From Thermoplasmata archaeon (GTDB taxonomy: Archaea; Thermoplasmatota; Thermoplasmata; Lutacidiplasmatales; UBA184): a DNA stretch of 6,625 nt. Every line of letters begins with the position of its first letter. Positions within the stretch are counted from its first letter, which is position 1. The position numbers were made by a program, and so were the translations under genes. Below the pieces are notes generated by a model. It saw only the letters and a list, made by a program, of their open reading frames with translations. It ran no database searches and was not told where the DNA came from. Of this stretch, positions 1-4,702 are shown one piece after another. The stretch covers positions 1 through 6,625 of the forward strand of contig JASHUJ010000153.1 of NCBI GenBank assembly GCA_030040035.1, written 5' to 3'.

Positions 1-1
1 C

Positions 2-799
2 GGCACCGGGGCGGCCGCGGTCGGGCTCGTCTTCCTTCTCGGACTGGCGCTCCCCGGGGCGACCCCTCGCGGCGAACTCCTACCGGCCGGGCGCGTTCCG
101 ACCGTGGCGAACGGGACCGCTCCCTACGCCGGCTACACCGGGGTCGCCCTGTCGGGGAACATCACGATCGAGACCGCCCAGTTCAACGTGCCGACCGTGA
201 CCTGTCAGCCCACGTTGCCCGAGGCCCAACTGGTCGGGATCCACGTCGGGACGACGGGCGTACTGGGGAATCGGAGCACCGTCTCGCTCGGTCTCGACCT
301 CAACGTGACCTGCGGTCTCGGGAGCTCCGCGCCGCGCGAGGCGTCGTTGGCGTACGACTGCGTCGAGTCGAGTTGTACGACCCTGGATGTATTCGACCTC
401 TCGGTAGCCGCCGACGACAACGTCTCGTTCCGGATCGACGCGAACGCGACCTCGGGCCAGGTCGTCTTCACGATCGCGGACCTCACGACCCACGTCACGA
501 AGAACTTCCATCTCGCGTTCGGTACCGGCGTCGCGCTCTCGAGCGCGTTCTGGGAGGTGGAGGGCCCGCGCGACCCCTGCACGCCCACCAGCTGCGCCCG
601 GGCGCTCGCCCAGTTCTCCGCCCCGGTCGTCCTCAAGGACTGCGGCCTCACCGTCGCCGGCCAGCGGGTCCACGCGGGCTCCCTCGCCTACCTGATCCGG
701 TACACGATGGTGAACTCGATCGGCACTCCGCTGGCCCGCGCCTCGGCGATGTCGCACGTGGGATCCGAGTTCTCCGTACGGTGGCTCCGGTCCACCTAG
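2..799 (+). CDS. Secreted G1 (eqolisin/A4)-like peptidase-fold protein, 5' end missing
   Basis: The reading frame is open from the window edge to TAG at 797-799, giving 265 visible residues; the true start lies upstream. Residues 4-20 (AAAVGLVFLLGLALPGA) are a hydrophobic signal-peptide or anchor core, so the protein is probably exported. The rest follows the G1/A4 peptidase pattern: PYAGYTG (41-47), FNVP (61-64), an LVGIHVG segment resembling the family's WVGIDG, a beta-rich middle, SAFWEVEGP (181-189), ALAQFS, and a C-terminal MVNSIG...GSEFSVRW. Seven cysteines are visible, suggesting disulfides outside the cell. In known eqolisins a Gln and a Glu are catalytic. Here E187 fits the Glu of the WIxE-type motif, but the Gln position (family LQTGVD) reads SLGLD with S95. 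It could therefore be a non-catalytic relative or use another residue. Fold assignment is fairly sure; activity is not. Confidence 0.65.
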   Translation, partial: GTGAAAVGLVFLLGLALPGATPRGELLPAGRVPTVANGTAPYAGYTGVALSGNITIETAQFNVPTVTCQPTLPEAQLVGIHVGTTGVLGNRSTVSLGLDLNVTCGLGSSAPREASLAYDCVESSCTTLDVFDLSVAADDNVSFRIDANATSGQVVFTIADLTTHVTKNFHLAFGTGVALSSAFWEVEGPRDPCTPTSCARALAQFSAPVVLKDCGLTVAGQRVHAGSLAYLIRYTMVNSIGTPLARASAMSHVGSEFSVRWLRST

Positions 800-801
800 C
801 G

Positions 802-831
802 GGGCGGTCCGCGCCCGTGGACGGACCGTCC
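802..831 (+). other. Inverted repeat (10-base arms, 10-base loop) after the G1-like gene
   Basis: Arms 802-811 (GGGCGGTCCG) and 822-831 (CGGACCGTCC) pair along their whole length with one G-T wobble. The repeat begins three bases after the TAG at 797-799. A second repeat, GGACGG-A-CCGTCC (819-831), overlaps it. It could protect or end the upstream mRNA, but no T-run follows as in archaeal or intrinsic bacterial terminators. GC-rich DNA often makes such repeats by chance. Confidence 0.35.
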
Positions 832-854
832 GCGGCGCGGGGTCCTTCGCGAGA

Positions 855-865
855 GCTTTGAGCTT
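855..865 (+). promoter_or_regulatory. Candidate TATA-like box for the PH/zinc-ribbon gene
   Basis: GCTTTGAGCTT is the only AT-rich patch in the gap before the ATG at 889 and lies 24-34 bases before it, the spacing expected of an archaeal TATA box on a leaderless mRNA. It resembles the GCTTTTGAAT patch before the DUF885 gene. GAGCTT occurs twice, at 853-858 and 860-865. The match to a TATA consensus is weak. Confidence 0.45.
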
Positions 866-870
866 CGGGC

Positions 871-888
871 CGTACCGGAGTCGGTACG
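871..888 (+). promoter_or_regulatory. Perfect 7-base inverted repeat abutting the ATG, with GGAG in the loop
   Basis: CGTACCG (871-877), GAGT spacer (878-881), CGGTACG (882-888), then ATG at 889. The arms are exact complements. GGAG at 877-880 would be a ribosome binding site 8 bases from the ATG and sits at the loop. If the mRNA is leadered, the hairpin would cover the start region. If it is leaderless, as the box at 855-865 suggests, the repeat lies in promoter DNA near the transcription start and could be an operator. Neither role is shown by the sequence alone. Confidence 0.45.
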
Positions 889-1446
889 ATGTCCCCGAAC
901 GAACCGGACCCCCCGGCGGATAGCGTCACGCGGCCGGACCAGATCGAACTGCCGGCCCTCGCCGAGATCGACCTGTTGCACGGGGAGCGCGTCCTGCGCT
1001 GCTGGAAGGCGGCGTTCGGCTACCTCGTGATGACGAACTTGCGCTGCGTGCACGTCTGGCGCAAGCCCGAGCTCTTCGTGCGCTCGGAGTGGCATACCGG
1101 CCCGACCTTCTTCTTCTACAACCTCGGGCCGCCCGAGCTCGTGCTGGGCAGGTTCGTCCAGCTCGCCGAACTGTACGAGGAAGGGGTCGGCGTCGCCCGG
1201 TTCCTCGTACGGGACGCCCCCGAGGTCTGCCGCGAGATCGAGGCGGCCCGGGAGGCCGGGCGCCGGGAGTGGGCCGCGCGCCGCACCCGAGCGCTCGCCG
1301 ACCGCAACCGACTCGAGCTCCCGCCGGTCCCGCCGGGGACGACCGTCGTCGTCCGCACGATCGTCAAGATCCGCTGCCCGTACTGCGGGAACCTCATGGA
1401 CGAGACCCGGTCGCTCTGTCCGTCGTGCGGAGCCCCGGTCCGGTGA
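889..1446 (+). CDS. PH-like domain protein with C-terminal zinc ribbon
   Basis: 185 residues, no signal peptide or membrane segment, so probably cytoplasmic. About residues 20-110 resemble bacterial/archaeal PH-like (bPH) domains: the opening GERVLRCWKAAFGYLVMTNLRCVHVW has the 'gE.vl....gylv.TnlRlv' shape of those modules, which usually bind proteins or membranes. A charged Arg/Glu/Ala-rich helix follows (about 110-145, containing REAGRREWAARRTRALADR), then a short proline-rich linker. A CPYC-x10-CPSC zinc ribbon ends the protein (C163, C166, C177, C180). The ATG at 889 is supported by the box at 855-865 and GGAG at 877-880. The last four bases overlap the GTG of the nuclease-like gene, so the two are probably translated together. 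The PH assignment is by pattern only; the zinc ribbon is clear. No function is recognised. Confidence 0.75.
   Translation: MSPNEPDPPADSVTRPDQIELPALAEIDLLHGERVLRCWKAAFGYLVMTNLRCVHVWRKPELFVRSEWHTGPTFFFYNLGPPELVLGRFVQLAELYEEGVGVARFLVRDAPEVCREIEAAREAGRREWAARRTRALADRNRLELPPVPPGTTVVVRTIVKIRCPYCGNLMDETRSLCPSCGAPVR
1429..1432 (+). promoter_or_regulatory. Shine-Dalgarno-like GGAG for the GTG start at 1443
   Basis: GGAG lies 10 bases before the GTG and inside the end of the upstream gene. It supports the GTG at 1443 over the in-frame ATG at 1545. Confidence 0.45.
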
Positions 1447-2180
1447 CCGATCCGGCGGCCGGCCGGGTCCGGGCGATCCCGGTGCACGAGGTCGTCCGCC
1501 ATGCGTTCCCGCGGCCTCCGCCCGAGGCGAAGGACGAGATCGCGATGGCGGTCGGCCGCGCGATCGACGGGATGCTCGCGCAGTTCGGCTACGAGCTGCG
1601 GTCCGGTCGGCGCCCCACCGCGACGGCGCTGCGCCGGCTCGGCGAGTCGCTGCTCGACGACGCGCTCGAGGAGGCGGCGGTGGAGGTCCCGCCCGACGAC
1701 CTCCGCACGCTCCGGGCGCAGATCGCGGCGATGCTCCCCGCGTACCGGCAGAGCCCGATCGCGGGCCTGGGACGTCCGAAGACGCACGTCGTCCGGATCG
1801 GCCCCGAGGTCGCGGTCTACGCGCAGCCGGACTACTGGGACGGACGCGCTCGATTCTACGAGATGAAGAGCTACCGGGCGATCCCTCCCCCGCCGGACGT
1901 CGGCCTCCAGCTCCGGCTCTTCCAGCTCGCCTTCCCCGGCTTCGAGGCGGTCCTGGTCTGCCTGAACCGGCACGTCCTACCGGTGGAGGTCGCGACGGCC
2001 CACATCCCGCCCCCGACGGCGGCCGAGGCGAGCACCGCGCTCCGGCTCGCGTACGATGTGGGCCGGGAGTCCGGCGAGGAGAAGGTCCTCGCCTACATGG
2101 AGGGGCCGTTCGTCCATTATCCCGTCCCGCCGCCGGCCGCCGGAGACGGGGCGGCGCCCCCCGCGGGATCCGGTGTCTAG
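1443..2180 (+). CDS. PD-(D/E)XK nuclease superfamily-like protein (RecB/Cas4-like core)
   Basis: 245 residues from GTG at 1443, which overlaps the upstream stop as GTGA. The N-terminal half is helical (MAVGRAIDGMLAQFG; ALRRLGESLLDDALEEA). The C-terminal half carries the superfamily signature in order: hydrophobic strand VAVYAQPDYWD with D130, then FYEMKSYR with E140 and K142, then GLQLRLFQLAF with Q156 near the start of the next helix. D...ExK...Q is the active-site layout of RecB/Cas4-type nucleases. There are no cysteines for the iron-sulfur cluster of Cas4, and no helicase or CRISPR neighbours. It probably acts on DNA or RNA in the cytoplasm, perhaps with the PH/zinc-ribbon protein. The C-terminus is a Pro/Ala/Gly-rich tail. 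It converges on ribA, sharing CTAG as stop. Confident it is a gene; moderately sure of the fold. Confidence 0.7.
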   Translation: MTDPAAGRVRAIPVHEVVRHAFPRPPPEAKDEIAMAVGRAIDGMLAQFGYELRSGRRPTATALRRLGESLLDDALEEAAVEVPPDDLRTLRAQIAAMLPAYRQSPIAGLGRPKTHVVRIGPEVAVYAQPDYWDGRARFYEMKSYRAIPPPPDVGLQLRLFQLAFPGFEAVLVCLNRHVLPVEVATAHIPPPTAAEASTALRLAYDVGRESGEEKVLAYMEGPFVHYPVPPPAAGDGAAPPAGSGV

Positions 2181-2887
2181 CGGGTCGAGGGGCCCGTCGG
2201 GTCCACGAGGTCGTCCGACTGCTCGAGGGCGAGCAGGTGGCCGAGCTTCTTGCGCTTCACCTCGAGGTACTGGCGGTTGTGCTCGTTGAGCATGACGCTC
2301 ATCGGGATCCGCCCGACGATCGAGACGCCGTGCTGCGTCAGGTCCGCGATCTTCGACGGGTTGTTCGTCATGATCCGGATCGAGCGGACGTGGAGCGAGC
2401 GGAGCATGTGGGCCGCCACGCCGTAGTCCCGCTCGTCCGGCCGGAAACCGAGGATCTCGTTCGCCTGGACCGTGTCGTACCCCTGGTCCTGGAGCTGGTA
2501 GGCCCGGATCTTGTTCGTGAAGCCGATGCCGCGACCCTCCTGGCGCAGGTAGAGCACGATGCCGCGGTCCATCTTGCCGATCGTCTCGAGCGCCTCGGTG
2601 AGCTGGTCGCGGCAGTCGCAGCGCAACGATCCGATCGCGTCGCCGGTCAGGCACTCGGAGTGGAGCCGGACCGGCACCCGCTCCGCCTCGAAGACGTTCC
2701 CGTGGATGAACGCGGCGTGCTCCTTCTGGTCGAACGGGTGCGTGAACGCGGCGACCTGGTACGCGCCGAACCGGGTGGGGAGATCGGCGACCGCCACGAG
2801 GCGCACGCACATCTCCTGGTCGACCGAGCACTCGTGGCGCTCGTTCTCCCGGAGGAGCCCGTCGATGACGTCCGGTGGGAGAGGCAT
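2177..2887 (-). CDS. ribA: GTP cyclohydrolase II
   Basis: 236 residues. The enzyme opens the imidazole ring of GTP, releasing formate and pyrophosphate, to give 2,5-diamino-6-ribosylamino-4(3H)-pyrimidinone 5'-phosphate, the first step of riboflavin synthesis. The zinc ligands are C79, C90 and C92 (SECLTGD...LRCDC). YLRQEGRGIG (113-122) and DERD (151-154) carry the GTP-binding and catalytic residues; D151, R153 and Y130 match E. coli D126, R128 and Y105 by a constant offset of 25. TNNPSKI (174-180) and KKLGHLL near the C-terminus are also typical. The N-terminus is about 25 residues longer than in E. coli. The ATG at 2887 is chosen because a TATA-like patch lies 25-30 bases upstream and the frame further upstream lacks family similarity. 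There is no fused DHBP synthase domain and no other riboflavin gene nearby. Confidence 0.93.
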   Translation of the reverse strand: MPLPPDVIDGLLRENERHECSVDQEMCVRLVAVADLPTRFGAYQVAAFTHPFDQKEHAAFIHGNVFEAERVPVRLHSECLTGDAIGSLRCDCRDQLTEALETIGKMDRGIVLYLRQEGRGIGFTNKIRAYQLQDQGYDTVQANEILGFRPDERDYGVAAHMLRSLHVRSIRIMTNNPSKIADLTQHGVSIVGRIPMSVMLNEHNRQYLEVKRKKLGHLLALEQSDDLVDPTGPSTR

Positions 2888-2895
2888 CGGCGCCG
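2888..2895 (-). promoter_or_regulatory. 8-base palindrome abutting the ribA ATG
   Basis: CGGCGCCG is self-complementary and ends at the base before the ATG. A second short palindrome, CGTACG, is at 2898-2903. Both lie between the TATA-like box and the likely transcription start. Short GC palindromes are common in this DNA, so this is weak on its own. Confidence 0.2.
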
Positions 2896-2910
2896 CACGT
2901 ACGCCCGGGG

Positions 2911-2920
2911 GAATAACGGC
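2911..2920 (-). promoter_or_regulatory. Candidate TATA-like box for ribA
   Basis: On the minus strand this reads GCCGTTATTC; the TTATT is 25-29 bases before the ATG at 2887 and is the most AT-rich patch of the 68-base gap. No Shine-Dalgarno is visible before the ATG, fitting a leaderless archaeal mRNA. It indicates ribA is transcribed separately from the exporter genes upstream. Confidence 0.6.
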
Positions 2921-2955
2921 TCGGTGGGGGCGAGGTAACCCCGCCGCCGATCCGG

Positions 2956-3720
2956 CTACGGTTCCCGCCAGCGCGCGAGGTAGAGCGCCGCCGACCCGAA
3001 GAGCACGGTCACCGCGACGAGCATCCCAAGGTCGAAGAACGGAGAATCGAGCGCCGGGATCCCCGTCGTGATCTGCCCGCCCAGCCCGGCCGCGCGGTCC
3101 GCGAGCTGCGCGGCGTACGTCGACGGCGCGAGGTAGGCGACCCACCGCCAGGCCGCGGGGATCTCGGTCGCGGGGTAGAAGATCGGCGGGAGGATCGACA
3201 GGATCGAGAAGATCAGCGTGCCGATCGGCCAGATCTCGCGCAGCTGGCTGAACATGGTGGAGACGAAGAACCCGAGCGTCGTCGCCATGAGCCACGTCAC
3301 GAGGACGACCCCGATCAGCGCGGCGAGACCGAGCCCGCCGAGCGGCGTCACGAGGAACAGGATGACGAGGAAGAGCGACATCGCCGGGATCGAGAACGCG
3401 AGCTCGCTGAGCGCCATCCCGAGGATGTACGCGAGCGGGCGCAGGGGACTCGCGACGAACACCTGCTGGAGCTGCCGCTCCAGGCGAAGGTACGCGCAGT
3501 CGTTCAGCATCCCGCTCCCGGTGAACAGCGCCGTGAAGAGCACGCCCCCGACGACGCCGTACGGGAACAGCGCGCGCGGCGCGATCACGAACAGGAAGAA
3601 CAGGAAGCTGAACGGCGTCAGGAAGACCGCCGCGATGAGGAGCGGGGACCGCCAGAGCGGCAGGATGCCGTTGAAGTAGCAGATGCGCAGCGCCGCGTAC
3701 GCCTGCGAGCGGGCCGTCAC
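2956..3720 (-). CDS. ABC-2 type transporter permease
   Basis: 254 residues, strongly hydrophobic, with six likely membrane helices at about 27-46, 53-71, 97-124, 128-153, 165-182 and 228-249. The cytoplasmic stretch ERQLQQVFVASPLRP (81-95) fits the ABC-2 coupling region. ILPPIFYPATEIPAAWRW (176-193) followed by LAPSTYAAQL is the typical late motif of this family. It forms the membrane channel of an exporter with the ATPase encoded just upstream. The GTG start at 3720 overlaps the ATPase stop as GTGA and is preceded by GAGGAGG seven bases away, so translation is coupled. The substrate cannot be told; relatives move drugs, lipids, polysaccharides or peptides. The size is normal for the family. 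Confidence 0.9.
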   Translation of the reverse strand: MTARSQAYAALRICYFNGILPLWRSPLLIAAVFLTPFSFLFFLFVIAPRALFPYGVVGGVLFTALFTGSGMLNDCAYLRLERQLQQVFVASPLRPLAYILGMALSELAFSIPAMSLFLVILFLVTPLGGLGLAALIGVVLVTWLMATTLGFFVSTMFSQLREIWPIGTLIFSILSILPPIFYPATEIPAAWRWVAYLAPSTYAAQLADRAAGLGGQITTGIPALDSPFFDLGMLVAVTVLFGSAALYLARWREP

Positions 3721-4637
3721 GACTCGTCCTCCTCGATCCCGCGACCGACGAGCTCGAGGAACGCCTCCTCGAGCGTGACCGGGCCGACCGTGACCTCGAC
3801 GCCCCGCGCCAGCGCGAGCTCAGTGAGCTCCCGGACGGCCGAGCGTGTCGTGAGGAGCGTGATCCGTTCCCGGTCGGAGATGACCTTGCCGAACGGCGCG
3901 AGCTCGAGCGTCGAGAAGCCGCCCGAGAACTGGAGCCGCACCTCGCGACCGAGCGTCGACTTGAGGCGCTCGCTGGGGCCGCGGAACAGGATCCGCCCCC
4001 CCTCGATCACGGCCAGCTCGTCGGACAGCTGTTCGGCTTCGTCGAGGTAGTGCGTGGTCAGGAGGACCGTCGAGCCGCGGCGCGCGGCCCGACGGATCAC
4101 CTCCCAGACCTGGCGGCGGGCGAACGGGTCCATCCCGAGCGTCGGCTCGTCGAGGAACAGGAACGGCGCCTCGGTGGCGAGGACCATCGCGACGAGCGCC
4201 CGCTGCTGCTGGCCGCCCGACAGCCGGAGGGCGGGCGTGTCGGCGAAGGGGCCCAGCCCCATGGCCTCGACGAGCTCCACGGTCCGCGCCTCGGTGGTCT
4301 CCCGGCCGACGCCCCGGACCCGCAGGTACTCGCGGAGGTGCTCGCGCGGCGTGAGGTGGTAGAACAGCTTCCCTTCCTGCGGGACGAGGCCGATCTGCGC
4401 GCGGACCGCCCGCGCCTCGTGGACGACGTCCCGTCCGAACAGCCGTACCTCCCCGGCCGTGGGCAGGAGGAGCGTCGAGGCGATCTTGATGAACGTGGTC
4501 TTGCCGGCCCCGTTCCGCCCGAGGAAGGCGAACCGCTGGCCGGACGGGATCTCGAGGTCGAGCCCGTCGAGGGCGCGGGTCGACTGACCGTGCCGCGCGT
4601 ACACCTTCGTGAGCGCGTGCGCCTCGAGGGCCGGCAT
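3717..4637 (-). CDS. ABC transporter ATP-binding protein (ABC-2 exporter, DrrA-like)
   Basis: 306 residues; the ATPase that powers the permease encoded immediately downstream. All nucleotide-binding motifs are intact: Walker A GRNGAGKT (40-47), Q-loop Q87 in LVPQEG, signature LSGGQ (139-143), Walker B FLFLDE (159-164), D-loop LGMD (167-170) and switch His H196 in LLTTHYLDEAE. After about residue 215 comes the short regulatory domain common to DrrA/CcmA-type exporter ATPases, ending in VGPVTLEEAFLELVG. The ATG at 4637 has a TTTT patch 26-29 bases upstream and no Shine-Dalgarno, so the mRNA is probably leaderless. Its stop overlaps the permease GTG. The substrate is unknown. The family assignment is firm. 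Confidence 0.95.
   Translation of the reverse strand: MPALEAHALTKVYARHGQSTRALDGLDLEIPSGQRFAFLGRNGAGKTTFIKIASTLLLPTAGEVRLFGRDVVHEARAVRAQIGLVPQEGKLFYHLTPREHLREYLRVRGVGRETTEARTVELVEAMGLGPFADTPALRLSGGQQQRALVAMVLATEAPFLFLDEPTLGMDPFARRQVWEVIRRAARRGSTVLLTTHYLDEAEQLSDELAVIEGGRILFRGPSERLKSTLGREVRLQFSGGFSTLELAPFGKVISDRERITLLTTRSAVRELTELALARGVEVTVGPVTLEEAFLELVGRGIEEDES
3728..3734 (-). promoter_or_regulatory. Strong Shine-Dalgarno for the permease GTG start
   Basis: GAGGAGG on the minus strand ends seven bases before the GTG at 3720 and lies within the 3' end of the ATPase gene, in codons for its acidic C-terminus (GIEEDES). It decides the GTG start. It contrasts with the unit-leading genes, which lack such a site. 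Confidence 0.6.
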
Positions 4638-4660
4638 GGGGGCGCGGGAAGCGGTCGCCG

Positions 4661-4669
4661 CGAAAAGGC
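4661..4669 (-). promoter_or_regulatory. Candidate TATA-like box for the ABC exporter operon
   Basis: The minus strand reads GCCTTTTCG, with TTTT 26-29 bases before the ATG at 4637. It is an isolated AT patch in a GC-rich gap. It lies directly downstream of the inverted repeat at 4671-4688, so it could also act as the T-run of a terminator for the DUF885 gene. Confidence 0.5.
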
Positions 4670-4670
4670 T

Positions 4671-4688
4671 GTCGGCGGAACCGCCGAC
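4671..4688 (-). terminator. 8-base inverted repeat between the DUF885 gene and the ABC operon
   Basis: GTCGGCGG-AA-CCGCCGAC is a perfect inverted repeat in the 65-base gap. On the minus strand it lies 14 bases past the DUF885 stop and is followed by AGCC and TTTT, like a short intrinsic terminator (7-base stem, 4-base loop). The same TTTT is the candidate TATA box of the ABC operon, so the repeat could instead be an operator just upstream of that promoter. Both readings are inference. Confidence 0.4.
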
Positions 4689-4702
4689 CCCGGTGCGGGG
4701 CC

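Noticed and set aside
1089..1442. N-terminal extension of the nuclease-like frame upstream to 1089
   Set aside because: This part overlaps the zinc-ribbon gene in another frame and is Arg/Pro/Gly-rich. The GTG at 1443 with GGAG upstream and a GTGA overlap is the better start.
1116..1973. 285-codon minus-strand open frame across the PH/zinc-ribbon and nuclease genes
   Set aside because: It spans two plus-strand genes with recognisable motifs and is Arg-rich without domain features.
1443..2180. Cas4 identity for the nuclease-like protein
   Set aside because: It has the D...ExK...Q core but none of the cysteines that bind the Cas4 iron-sulfur cluster, and no CRISPR repeats or cas genes are in the window.
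2888..2955. FMN riboswitch upstream of ribA
   Set aside because: The gap is only 68 bases, lacks the conserved multi-stem FMN aptamer, and the promoter position implies almost no leader RNA.
2888..3295. Extension of the ribA frame upstream to 3295
   Set aside because: It runs through the permease gene in another frame and is Arg/Asp-rich. Family similarity and the TATA-like patch support the ATG at 2887.
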